DNA of 64,000 nt from Polytrichum commune. Its lineage: Eukaryota > Streptophyta > Polytrichopsida > Polytrichales > Polytrichaceae. Shown in pieces: positions 12,080 through 23,725 of this stretch; the stretch's first letter is position 1, and every line of letters begins with the position of its first letter. Below the pieces are notes generated by a model that was not told the DNA's origin, made no database searches, and saw only the letters and a program-made list of their open reading frames with translations. The position numbers and the translations under genes are program-made. The stretch spans positions 31,020,527-31,084,526 of the forward strand of contig OX485808.1 of assembly GCA_950295325.1 (NCBI GenBank), given 5' to 3'.

Positions 12080-12960
12080 TTTTTATGCTCTTTGTAAACG
12101 ATTGATCAAATTTACGTCCTCAAATTTGTGTTGCATTCGCATATCTATATGAAACACATCGACAAACGAACGAACAAACAAACAAACAAAAACAAACTGA
12201 AAATCGGACTCATCTTGATGTAGTTCTGTATGATCAGAAGTGCAAGTTTGTTGATTCCTTAATTGAATACAGAAGTTCTCCCAATTTGTGTTTTGTTATT
12301 GAGTGGGGAGAAGTTGATAACATTGGAGGTTTTTTTATTGGTCATGTTACTATTGATTGGATTGATGTCTTCAAGTTTGTGTTGCATTAGCATGTCTATG
12401 ATGAAACATCAACTGAAAAGTAAACCATTTTGAAATCGGACCTCTACTGATTTCATTATGGTTATCATAAGTGCATATGGTCCTCCAAATCGTGTTCATT
12501 ATTGAGTGTGGAGTGGTTAATAAGATTTGGGGATGTAGTCCAATCTCAATTGAACATGCGTCTCTACAATGTTCGCTCTTTGAATGTCACTTGGACACAC
12601 ACCAATCGAACATAGGTATCGGATTAAGAACAACAACCAAATAACACATGCACACCTCATGCAAGTATTATTTATTATATTTTGGTTTTTGCGCAAGGGC
12701 TTCTATTGATGAATTTAACAATTTTGATTTTTTGTTGCAGTAACAAATTTAAGTTGAACCACCAACGAAAATCACATTGAAAAATTGGAGCTCCCTTAAT
12801 TTAGTTAACATTTACCAAAAGTGCACACCTTATTTATTCCTTAACCAAATTACATAGGTTCTCCCCCATTATGTTCACTATCGATTGTGGAGTAGTTAAT
12901 ATAAACTGAAGACATCGTCCGATCTCTTTCCAATCTCTGGCTTTCTGATGTGTGTGTGTT
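12080..12960 (+). repeat. Diverged tandem repeat R4 (about three units)
   Basis: Blocks around 'tttgtgttgcatt..', 'cggac..t', 'gttc..tattgag.gtggag' and 'ccaatcgaacataggtatc' recur roughly every 270-370 bp. A related single unit lies at 27290-27600. Non-coding; origin not recognised. Confidence 0.45.
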
Positions 12961-13529
12961 TAAAATATATAATTCATCCTCATCTTACCACACACCAAGC
13001 AATTAAGAAAATTAATCAAATAACACCCGCATACATTTAATACCTTTATCAACTTTTAACACTAATTTCTAAAACCTATCCATCCATCCATCCATCCATC
13101 CAAATAGTAAAACTCATCCCCTCGCACGAACCCGACTCCAAAAGCCAACAACATGCCGCCATAACTACAAGACGGTAACCTTTGGTGCATGGCAAGCGTG
13201 AAGCCGAAATCCGACCCCAAGACACCAAACAAACAAACAAACAAACAAAAAACCATCGACTCATTATCATCAACACTCACTTGACCAAGCTCCACCCCAA
13301 CTCATAATTAAACACACACACACACCTTCACACATTTCACTCATAATTGATTGTGGAGGCAAGGAGGCCGAGCGAGCGAGTCATCACGAGCCCCAAAGCC
13401 TTTGCAACCGTTTTCTTTTGTTTTCAAACTTCAAAATTCGAAAAGCAAAGAAAACACACCACTGTTGGGACGAAGAACAACAACTACTACTAAAGAGGAA
13501 GGCAGGATAAGGCCCTAGGGATGTTTAAG

Positions 13530-13765
13530 TACCTGCCTGCCTGCTAGCTAAGCAGGTAGGTAGGTAGGTATGTAGGAAGGTCGGTAAATAGATAGGTAGG
13601 TAGGAAGTTTCAAGAAACGGTTGTAACGTCCACATGAATTTTTGTCTCATTAGGGACCTACCTACCCGCCCCACCCCACCAAGTTACGTACCTACCGGAT
13701 TACGTACCTAGTAGATTACGTACCTAGTAGATTACGTACCTAGCTAGGTAGCTAGGTAGTGGGGA
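13530..13765. repeat. Tetranucleotide (GGTA/TACC)n and 16-bp tandem repeat block
   Basis: A (GGTA)n-rich stretch (13550-13605) faces a TACC-rich stretch (13655-13700). Between 13690 and 13745 a 16-bp unit, 'attacgtacctagtag', repeats about three times. The opposed GGTA and TACC tracts could fold back. Upstream, near 13080-13100, is a (CATC)n run. No gene. Confidence 0.6.
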
Positions 13766-14061
13766 GGGGGCGGGGGGTTTGTGGCTGTTGGTGTGTCTTT
13801 TTGTGGGAGGATTAATTTAGGGTAATAATAAGGTTGAAGGGTGTTGGGGGTTTCCAAGGGAGGACAAAATTTGAAGGAGGAGGTGGTAATTGAGGGGTTG
13901 GATTATTGTGTTGGTGTTTGGAGCATGCAAGTTTACGATGATGATGATGACGATGTCGTTGTAGTTGTTTGTTACGAGACGAAAAGGGGTGTAATTACAA
14001 GCTTGGAAAGTGGCTTTTAGGGTTTGGATGATTGTGATTATTATTATGATTATTATGATCC

Positions 14062-14103
14062 AAAAAAAAAAAAATTGGGGGGGGGGGGGGGGGGGGGGGG
14101 GGG
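14062..14103. repeat. A13 followed by G27 homopolymer
   Basis: Thirteen A, two T, then 27 consecutive G. A G tract of this length could form a G-quadruplex and is prone to slippage and sequencing error. Confidence 0.85.
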
Positions 14104-14397
14104 AGAGGGGAGGCTCACCAATGTAGTTTTCCAAGAATGGTTTAGTGGGTTAGTGGGTAGCGTTTGAGGTTTTGGCGGGTGTTTTTTGAAATGTTAAGAT
14201 GTGAGTGAGTCATGATGGGCGGGGGTAAAAAAGGTAAGCATATTTAGTCAATGGAAGTGAACATGTATATTGGGTTTTGGACCTTGAAGGTGAAGTGCAC
14301 TTAGTATGGGGTTACATGACCGAGCGGCCTTCAAGAATGCAAAACAATTTCATTTTTCGAAGTCGAGCGGAGCGGCCAACAATTTCAATTGGGACAT

Positions 14398-14417
14398 TAT
14401 TATTATTATTATTATGA

Positions 14418-14462
<45 letters not shown>
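14398..14462. repeat. Compound trinucleotide microsatellite (ATT)n-(TGT)n
   Basis: An ATT run followed by about 15 TGT/GTT units. It gives artefactual poly-Val/poly-Leu or poly-Gln frames on either strand; these are not genes. Confidence 0.9.
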
Positions 14463-15064
14463 GGGGGTTGCATGGAGGTGCCGGATCGCGGGCCCCGGCC
14501 CCTATCCATCTCACCCTGAAAAGTTTGTGTGTGTGTGTGGGGAGGGGAGGTGTTTAACGTCCGCCGTGGGGTTTATCCATACCCACACCCTCACCCTTTA
14601 GTACCACAACCATCACAAAGGCTCTCTATTCCAACAAGACTCTTTTCCTTTTCCTTTTTCTTCCATGTGTCATCCTTATGTTGATGTACACCCACTTAAA
14701 ATCCATGTGAAAATTTCCATTATGGCACAAGTAAAGATGAAATAAACCTAAAATAGAATGCTCTTTAAGATATTGTAATCCCCTATCGACCCCTCTAAAC
14801 AAGAAAATTTTAATTACGAGGATTAGAATTCTAGACACTGAAGTTCCAAAAAGCTTTAGAACTAGCAACATGCTTGGCATATTTTAAATTTTACTTTACT
14901 TTTAAATCTAGTTAACTTTTTCTTTTCCTTTACCTCTTACAAAAGTGATAAGTAAACCTCTACGCCACCTTAAAAACTTTTAGTTGTTCTATAATAAGAA
15001 ACTTCCATGTAACTTTTACACTAACATAAGTATACTTTTATGTTTCCCCTCTCCCCCTTAAGGC

Positions 15065-15072
15065 TATATAAG
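15065..15072 (+). promoter_or_regulatory. TATA box of the ubiquitin-like gene
   Basis: TATATAAG about 190 bp before the ATG at 15264. A start of transcription near 15095-15105 would give a leader of about 165 nt, rich in A/C ('aaaacacc' repeats), as is common in plant leaders. Confidence 0.55.
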
Positions 15073-15263
15073 GCCATTGATACAGTCCACTTGAAAGCCA
15101 CTTCACTGTAGCACAACCTTCATGCTCTTGAACTCAAAACATCATCACTAGCACGGTAAAAAAACTAGTCCAATTTCTTGGTATTCATTCCTACTTCCAA
15201 AAAAAACACCAAAACACACCAAAACACCAAAAAACAAACAACAAAACACCTACCCACCCAAAG

Positions 15264-15506
15264 ATGGAGATCTTTGTGCGATCTTTGACGGGGAAAACGA
15301 TCACGATTTCGACGAACGGCTCGGACACGATTCGGAGTCTCCAAAACGCAATCGAAGTCAAGATGGGCACCATTCCTTGGGGCGGTTTGCGGTTGGTTTT
15401 CGGGGGCAAACACCTCAACGCGGATTCTAGGGTTTCGGATTACAAGATACTCCCAAACTCGACCGTCGACATGGTGTTCCGTTTCCCGGGGGGAGGGGAG
15501 GCTTGA
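15264..15506 (+). CDS. Divergent single-copy ubiquitin-like protein
   Basis: An 80-residue intronless frame that reads through as one ubiquitin fold, starting MEIFVRSLTGKTITI. Compared with ubiquitin there is one extra residue near position 36. Lys11, Lys33 and Lys48 equivalents (K11, K33, K49) are kept. Lys6 is Arg, Lys27 is Gln, Lys29 is Ala and Lys63 is Pro. The hydrophobic patch is altered (Ile44 to Val, His68 to Asp; Leu8 and Val70 kept). The C-terminus is FPGGGEA, so a Gly-Gly exists but needs removal of a short tail (G-E-A or E-A) before conjugation. The start is the first ATG after the A/C-rich leader and lies in good context. It has no polyubiquitin repeat and no ribosomal fusion. 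It may be a functional ubiquitin-like modifier, a non-conjugated domain protein or a retrocopy. Codon use is GC-rich against an AT-rich background, which favours a real gene. Confidence 0.72.
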   Translation: MEIFVRSLTGKTITISTNGSDTIRSLQNAIEVKMGTIPWGGLRLVFGGKHLNADSRVSDYKILPNSTVDMVFRFPGGGEA

Positions 15507-15544
15507 GGTCCCGGCTCTTGGACCGTGTGTGAAGTGGTTCCGAG

Positions 15545-16120
15545 CTTAAGTACGTGCAAGAGAAAATTTTCATTACATTTTCATGATCGGTTCCAAGTGG
15601 ATGTAAACGTATGTAATTTGGACATAATGAGATTGTATACGTGCAATTATATGATGGGATTAGTAGAAAGGTGGGTTTAGACGTTAATTATACATATTGA
15701 TTATATTGTTGGAAACATTTCTAAGTTACATGTTCATTGTAATACGTTGTGAACAATAAAACACCGCTCCTCCATTGCTCCTCAAATATGTATGCTTTTG
15801 CACAAACTATAATTATGGAATACACGAAGTGATTGTGTGACCACATTGCTCCTCTAGGTGTATATATGATGAAGCTTTTCATCACGTACTTCTAGTCCCC
15901 TTCCCCTTCAAGATTTCATGTTTTGCAACGTGCATGTTTCAATGTCGCGAAAAAGCACTCTTAGATGGGTTTCTATTCATGAACATGAAATCCACTAGAG
16001 TTGATTCAAATGTCCTCTCTTCCTTAGAAGTTGATTTGAAGGTCATCTTACCAACACTAAAATCTTGTTTTGTTTGGTCGAGGTGTGTGGAGATTAGTTT
16101 TTGAGTCCCCTAATTACTTG
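15545..16120 (+). repeat. 576-bp tandem duplication, unit 1
   Basis: Begins 39 bp after the ubiquitin-like stop codon and is repeated at 16121-16707 with very few differences. The first half would be the 3' UTR and downstream region of that gene. An AATAAA at about 15755 is a possible poly(A) signal and is also present in unit 2. Confidence 0.85.
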
Positions 16121-16707
16121 CTTAAGTACGTGCAAGAGAAAATTTTCATTACATTTTCATGATCGGTTCCAAGTGGATCTAAACGTATGTAATTTGGACA
16201 TAATGAGATTGTATACTTGCAATTATATGATGGGATTAGTAGAAAGGTGGGTTTAGACGTTGATTATACATATTGATTATATTGTTGGAAACATTTCTAA
16301 GAAACATGTTCATTGTAATACGTTGTGTAGAATAAAACACCACTCCTCCATTGCTCCTCAAATATGTATACTTTTGCACAAACTATAATTATGGAATACA
16401 CGAAGTGATTGTTTGACCACATTGCTCCTCTAGGTGTATATATGATGAAGCTATTCATCACATACTTCTAGTCCCCCCCCCCCTTTCCCCTTCAAGATTT
16501 CCTGTTTTTGCAACGTGCATGTTTCAATGTCGCGAAAAAGCACTCTTAGATAAGTTTCTATTCATGAACATGAAATCCACTAGAGTTGATTCAAATGTCC
16601 TCTCTTCCTTAGAAGTTGATTTGAAGGTCACCTTACCAACACCAAAATCTTGTTTTGTTTGGTTAAGGTGTGTGGGGAGATTAGTTTTTGAGTCCCCTAA
16701 TTACTTG
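16121..16707 (+). repeat. 576-bp tandem duplication, unit 2
   Basis: Same sequence as 15545-16120 plus a longer C run near 16472. Near-identity over the whole unit points to a recent event. A 79-codon frame at 16519-16758 lies inside and beyond it and is not recognised; the matching frame in unit 1 is interrupted. Confidence 0.85.
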
Positions 16708-16889
16708 GATAGGCCAACTCCAATGCCCATCACTACTATGAGAGCATTTTCTTGGTGATATCAATATCATTTTAGGATCTCTAACTTGTGTAGCACTCGT
16801 CATGAATCTCAAGTCTTTCTTCCAATTGGACCATCAATTTGATGTTAAGGTAGATGTTTGATATCTAGATACTTTTTTTCTATTTGCAC

Positions 16890-17300
16890 CTACATCTCAT
16901 AGGATACGAAACACGTATTCAATGCGAGGTGATAAGCAAGTCCAAATCTCGCTCGTAACCAGTTGTCCCATAATTCTTGGAGCTCGTATGAATACTTTAT
17001 TCATTGTCAAAGTGAAGATTCTCATGCTCATTAAGCGGTCATATTGATCCCCCTATTTTATTGAGCCTAGAGTGGTTAGCAGATTTTGACCATGCAGTCC
17101 AATCTCTTTGAAACACATGTCTTTATGGTGTCCATTTGTAGATCCATACCTAACCACTGCCCATTCAAATATAGGTGTCCAAATTATTGTTGTATGGGAA
17201 TTAGGGCATGTCTTTCTTAGTCTTTGTCTCATGGAGGCCACTGCACTCCGTTGGCTCCATGATATTAACTTTGTTGACACCATCTTGATGTACTTTTAGT
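16890..17300 (+). repeat. Dispersed repeat R1, copy
   Basis: Shares the order of blocks with 22310-22690: 'acacg..att', 'gcccgtatgaata'-like, 'ttcattgtcaaagtgaagat', 'agtccaatctct', 'tgtccattt.tagatcc'. No coding potential. Confidence 0.55.
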
Positions 17301-17640
17301 CCTATATATAAGCCTTCTGAATCTTGGACTTTTAAATCACTATCATTTCATTTTTTTCATTTTCTTTGGGTCAAATAATGTAAGTGCAACCAAACGTTTA
17401 ACATCTCAATTGTTGTAGTTGTTCAACATATTTGCAAAATTGGTCTTATGATACTTTTAGGGTTTACAAAATTTATACTCTATTCTAATCTGGTACATAA
17501 ATCCTCATTACCTTTCTGTTTTCCTTCCATAAAGAAGGGGTAACTCACATCTATTCTCAACGAAATTTATTACCCATTATAGTGTAGTTGGAGGTTAATG
17601 AGTTTTTTTCAACCCAAGGTTTCAAACCCCTCGCCCTTTA

Positions 17641-18141
17641 GGGCCACTTCACACACGAGACTGAGAGCCCGTGACTATTACACTTCAAGCACTCTCATTG
17701 GTGGAAAAGGCGGAGCCGGTCCAAGTTCAAGCTTCACACTACACTTGAGGGACCAATAAATTATGTGAACGCAAGATGGATGCTAAAGTCTACATGGATT
17801 CCTACATGGCATCAAATGGATCATGTTCCATGGTCATTTGGACTATTCTCAAAAACCACCTCTTGGAGGTAGGCCTAACACAAAACCGGGAGACCATGGC
17901 ACTCTGAACACTCACAACCGTTGATTTATTCTATTTATCATGTGTGAGGACCCACATGAATAGAAATTCATTGAAATAGCATTTGGTTGAGGACCCACTC
18001 ACATATGACTTTACGCTACATTTGAGGGTCCATGACCACACTACGTGATTTTGGAGGTGTCTTGGGACGGCCTTTGGACACTTTGTTTTGGGCTCTCACA
18101 ATGTCATGGTCACAGCTCTTAGCTCGTGTGTGAAATAGTGC
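17641..18141. mobile_element. MITE, Tourist/PIF-Harbinger-like (family M1), copy b
   Basis: Begins GGGCCACTTCACACACGAGA and ends with a degenerate inverted counterpart ('gctcgtgtgtgaaatagtgc'). It has a clean TTA target duplication at 17638-17640 and 18142-18144. Length about 500 bp. The interior closely matches copy a at 10904-11357. Confidence 0.8.
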
Positions 18142-18144
18142 TTA

Positions 18145-21100
18145 TACTCTTCTAACCATAATTAGGGTTGGGTTAAGTTTCGTGACACCTACTGAGGTGG
18201 AGGTTGAAAACGATGATTACTATGTAGAACTTGGTGGTTATTATTTTAACCCAACTTAACCTCTAAATCAAGTTAGAAACATGCCAAAATTAATCAGATG
18301 TCTTCAAATTGGGATGAATCAACCACAAACCTATAGGGCCTAGGTCCCCCCCCCCCTCTCTCTTCCCCAAGCAAGTGGTGTGAACAATAATTTGTGAGGG
18401 TGTAGGGTTTAGAAAATACAAGACTATCACCAGTTGGTGTTGTGGTGGCCATCTTGCATTCCCACTCGCACTCTATGAGCAGAAAGAGGAATCAAACATC
18501 ACATTAATTTAAGAGTTATGCATGTGACCGCTTTTCTTATTAGTTTAGATATACAGTATATTCCCAAAATAAGTGAATTTGTCTCTATATTCATATAGAA
18601 AATCCATACCCACAACCACCCCCCCCCCCTCCCTTAACACATGGTTCTAGGGCTTCTTCTTTTTTGATCTACTTCTACTTGTAGTTTTTGCTATTTCTTT
18701 CATAATGATAAAGATGATCGCATGCTATAGTTTCTATTGGTCATGTAAACTCGTAGGGTTGATTTCTTTACGCTATGAAAGGTAGAGTTTGGGCCAATGG
18801 ATGAACTCATCCATCATCCATGACAAAATTTGTTCACTTCTTCATAAGAAGCGGCATCCAAAAAGTTACCATAGTGACATAAAACACCATGTGACACTAA
18901 ACATCACATTTAGTGTAGTTTTGAGATTCGGCAAAAGAGTGTGTGTTTCGGGGATTTATAATCACACGCACTGAATGGGATAATCAACGTAATGGTCATA
19001 GAGGACTTGACATGACAAATTCAAGCTTGGGTTCGAACCCAGAAACCAATCCGTAAAAAGCGGGAACATGGACCAACCCTGAAGACGCAGCCCCATCATC
19101 ACAACCATAGGCAACGGCCCAAATTCTTTTACCTTGGCCCACCAAACCAACTTGCAAGCTTGAACTCGAGCTTACATCGTTGTGCGTGGGGCGACCCCGT
19201 GCGTTTACGACTATGGCCAATGGAAACTCTTAGCCCACAACTATAAGTACGTCCACCAAAGTAACATATCCGGTGGAGTAGTGGAGTGGATTTACAAGTG
19301 TCGCCACTCCATGATAAGATGGCCCCATATGAGATCCTTTAATGCATTTGAGACCACACTCGGCCTCTTGGGGTTGTGTGCATTATCCTAAATCCCGTAG
19401 ACGAAGCTTTCCTTGAGCCCCAAGGTTGGGAGCCGGGCCGGGTCTCACACAAACTTTTGTAAAGTTGCTTCCCGTAGGCTTCTATCCCGAGTCTCAATTT
19501 GGAATTCGAATCTTCTTGCTTCTAGATTCATGGGGTTGCCTCCCACACACACCTTGAGCTCACACTCGCACTTGCGCTTGTGAAAGTTGGGTGGGCCAAG
19601 GTCAAAGGAATTTGAGCCGCGTCATGTGCCTAAGATGGTGGGGAGTTTTTGGTCTCGAGGTTGGTCCCCGTTTTCTGGGGATTGGATTTTCCCAGTTCGA
19701 GCTGAAAACCTGAATTTTAGAGTCACGTAATGTCCGATGGTTACACGTTCCAGTTCGGGTATGGACCTGAACATATGTCCAAAATCGAAAGGAGCAACGA
19801 AGCTCCATCGTTTTAGGCACATTTGTAAGAACCCAAGATGTTTTGACACCTTGGCCCACTAAGTTTGCGAGGCTGAGCTCAAGCCCAAGCTCAAGGATTA
19901 TGTGGTTGGCCCTTCGCTCAATAGGATGACAAGTCGCATTAATCGAGATTAAATCCATTCGAAAGGGTCTTCGAATGCTTGTGGTGGGCCTCGATGCTAC
20001 ATCATCGTTCGTGTCATTTGGTGTCACATGCTTTTTGGAAACTATGGGGATTGTGTGGTCATGCCAATAGAAAGCTTAGGGTGTTTTGGGACTGACATGT
20101 TCCATACCAACCGGCTTGTATTTGCTAAATAACACATTTGAAAACTGAAAATTCATTGTTTTGCAATGTTCATAGTTTCTTTACTAATTACAAATGTGTA
20201 GAACAACCCACATTATTGTCACCCAACCAGACAATTAGAGTGGCTCATGTTAATTACTACCCCACTAATTCTCCACCCACACTAATAGGATTATTTAGTG
20301 TAGTGTCTAATGCATTCCAGACTATTCTAGCAATGCCAAGGAACCATATCTCAGTGGGTAGGGACTATTTTGTTGTGAGAATGTGCCATACAATTGGTTC
20401 AAGTGGCATGACCAAGCAAAAACTATAGTGGGAATTACCATAGATTTAGTTTTTCTACATGTTGTTAGGACATTGCAAAACATAAATTATTTTTACTTGG
20501 TAAAAATTACATTATGAGTAAAAAATGTAGCATTATGTAAAAATAGCAAGTGACACTAAATATTAGATATATTATACACTGACCATTCAAAATATTGTGT
20601 GGGTATATCTATAGTGTGGTTACCATGGCATCTCTACACTATGGTCCACATATCAAACATTGTTAAAGAGAACATTGGGCACCTTGACTAATAAAACCAA
20701 TAGATCAATATCCTTATACATATACACATACATACATTACATATTTTTGTACTATACAATTGATGTGGTCCACATTATTAACCCTAAATGCTAAATATTG
20801 TGGGTTGGAAAATCGAGTATATCTATATTAATTATCTCCAATGAGTTTAGTACAATACTTATTTATTGTTATCAATCCACTAGTGTGGTGTAACTAAGGT
20901 AGGTGAAAATGTTGTAAAAACATTACTACATTGTTTACACCAATCTTGTGGACCAAAAGTTAGCATGGGTAAAAAAAATCATGGCCCATTATATTTTATG
21001 TGTGGTTTGTGAATCAAAATGGCTTATAAAGTCGTAAAGTATTCATAAACCCAAATATAAAATGATGAAATGTCAAAATTATAGTGGGCCACAAGAATAG

Positions 21101-22309
21101 GTGTAAAATGTGTAGTTTGGAACTTGCAACCTTACTTCTTTTAACATTGAATTTAGCATCAAGTTTTATATGTAGGCAACACAATCAAAAGTAAATTTAC
21201 CACAACTTGGAGGAAGTGAAAGAACAAAGATTTAGCAAACTTGATTTTGTTGGTAAACGGTGGAATTTGACGCAACATCAAGGTAAAAAAATAAGAAATA
21301 TTTCTCCAATTTAAATATACGATACTTTCAATTTTCATTGTACATATCAAATAATTCCCTTTGTTGATACATTGGCAATTGCAAAGAAATCCTAGTTATT
21401 TATAGGGTTCAGGGTCTTGATACATTCCCTTCAGGGTCTGATATGTATGTAGAGCTAACTTAAACATTTGGCTAATGATACGTTCAATTGTAGAGGTGTC
21501 TTAATCCAACACCTATGATAACGAAACAAGTATCCATTTCAAGGTTGATTTGTGGTAGTCAACATCTAACGCTCACTTGTTTTTCGAAATCATATTTTAT
21601 TTAGAATGTTACTGAATTAGTTCTAGTATGCAACTAATCTCAAAGAAGTTGTAACACAATTCTAGAGTGGATGCACCCACCAAACTTTCATCTTATGTTA
21701 TTCACCTATCTCAAATTGTGTATTTGGGATAACTAGCACCCAAAATACGTTGTGTTATTCACATATCTCAAAAGTTTATCAAATTGTTTATTTGGGATTG
21801 ATGAACACCTAAAATACACAACATGTGGCTTGGCATGGGAGTGGCAGAAAGTTTTCCCTAAGTAACAGAAGCGTTTTCAGAGGGAGAACCAACATGACTA
21901 AATTTATGGACAGAAAACAAATCTTGAGTTTGAAATTTGTAGAAAATTCTCACAAACTCCAAATTGGTATTGGGATGTGGCTATCTCCTCCACGCACATT
22001 CGGAAGTACCACACAAATATGAGTGTTCAAGGTCTCCCACAAAAGGCTTCAATCTAATCAAGTTTGCACTTAAGACACGTCCATGTTAGTTTGATGTAAT
22101 TGAAATCACTGTGAAATTCATGTGGATGAAATATGATTTCAAAGGTTTGTGATGCAAGTCAACGAGAAGAAAAACTCGCATAAAAGGGATTGGAATTTCA
22201 AATGGGAATGAATTGGAATTGTAGGGATTCTTGTGTGATGGACTTAAAAAACATGTGAGTGATAGGACAATTTTCATCTAACATAAGCGGGTCTTAAATG
22301 GACACTTTT
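18145..22309. other. Gene-free repeat-rich DNA
   Basis: No gene recognised. The 141-codon minus-strand frame at 19602-20027 has no recognisable domain and reads as chance in a GC-richer repeat segment (19000-20050). The 18780-18975 part resembles 60600-60660 and 48870-48910 ('atccatcatccatga', 'gtgtgtttcg'), so it is another dispersed repeat. C runs at about 18347 and 18620. Confidence 0.45.
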
Positions 22310-22690
22310 CGCTTTACACTTACTTCACGTAAGATGTGAAACACGCAAATAATGTGAGATGATTAGCACATAGTCACTTTCCTCAAAATTCTATGAGCCC
22401 GTATGAATATTCTATTCACTATCAAAGTGAAGATTCTTTGAGTTATTAAATGATCATATTTATCCACCCCGCACCCCCATTTATGTTGACTATTTGTGTC
22501 TAGAATGAAAAACACTTTCTGAGCACATAGTCCAGTCTCTTTTTCCAGACATGTCCCATAGAGTTTCGCCCTTGAAAGTGTTTTGATGTCCATTCTTAGA
22601 TCCACACCCAACCATACATAACTCAATTAAATCTTAGTTTAAGATGAGGCACCAAATGAGGCACATCTACCTAAGGGTCTAAATATTCAA
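22310..22690 (+). repeat. Dispersed repeat R1, copy
   Basis: One of the longest copies of R1; see 16890-17300 and 3395-3560. Includes 'ctatcaaagtgaagattct' and 'gagcacatagtccagtctct'. Confidence 0.55.
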
Positions 22691-23639
22691 GGTGCTTGCA
22701 ATTGGTATTAATCTTATTATAGTTACAATGAGTCCGTGGATGGTGATTTATAAAACTAGAATAAGGAGAAGAATTGAATGAAAAACACAACATACAATTT
22801 ATGTATGAAGATTCTTGAAAACAATTGATTTCTCACATGCAAGTGGTTTTCTTTCATCTTAAAGTCAAAAGGCTCGGCATAATGGAGGAAGTACAAAGTT
22901 TGACCGATTCACTAGCTCCAATTTCTCACAAACTTACAATGTCAATCTTTGAAGTCATAAACTAGAAGCACTTATTTCCGTCCGTGACCCAATTCCAACA
23001 ACTTCACTCAATAGTCCTATTGTTGTGAGCCACGGTTGTTTTCTAGAGCCCTTGTTGATTTTCATAATGAGAACAAATGTGGGGCCACATTAACTTTCAA
23101 CCCATAATAAAGTATTTTAATAGAAATTAGCATGGGCTACATTAATTTTATGTTTTTTGAAACTTAATGCGGGTGACTGTTTCATTTTGTGTTGTTTTTG
23201 TCCTATGAATGTTATTCCATGTGTTTGTCAAAAGTCTTCATGAAGACTAAAGGTAGGACCCAGGTCCTACACCCACGTTTATTCCACCTTGACTAGAAAT
23301 TTAGAGTGGGCCATGCCATACTAACATTCCACCCACACTAATAGGACCATTTAGTGCACAATCTGGCGCCCCAAATGTGGGCAACGACATTAAACAAATT
23401 GAAAATTGATGACATGATTATAAGGATACAAATAGTGCAACTCATTGGTTGAAAGCTACATTCCACGCTCAATAAATAAATAACCAATGTCGGGCAATCC
23501 AACGTGAATTTGAGCCCGTTGGCCCTACCCTGCTCAAGAATCCTCTTGGTGTAGGGTAGGGTTTACTACCTAACTTGCAGTGGGTGGGCTCTTGGCTTCC
23601 TACCTACCTACCTAGTTCTTTTTCATCAAGTAGAGAGAA

Positions 23640-23725
23640 GGTTTCACAACAGGAATCGAACCGCCAACCACTCCATTTGGAAATGGGTACCTCTCCACTA
23701 TGACCCGGTAGTTTAAGGTCATCTC
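23640..23725 (-). repeat. tRNA-related SINE-like segment
   Basis: Read on the minus strand, a box-A-like 'gggtcatagtggagagg' is followed about 35 nt later by a canonical box B, GGTTCGATTCC. The spacing is that of a tRNA gene promoter, but no cloverleaf with a proper acceptor stem could be drawn, so a tRNA-derived SINE head or tRNA relic is more likely than a functional tRNA. Confidence 0.35.

Noticed and set aside
14306-14601. Frames with poly-Val, poly-Leu or poly-Gln
   Set aside because: Produced by the (ATT)n-(TGT)n microsatellite on both strands.
19020-19050. Box-B-like GGGTTCGAACCC, possible tRNA
   Set aside because: No box A at the right distance and no cloverleaf; the motif is simply a palindrome.
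19602-20027. 141-codon minus-strand frame
   Set aside because: Long only because the segment is GC-richer; no domain, no family resemblance, and an overlapping frame in another phase.
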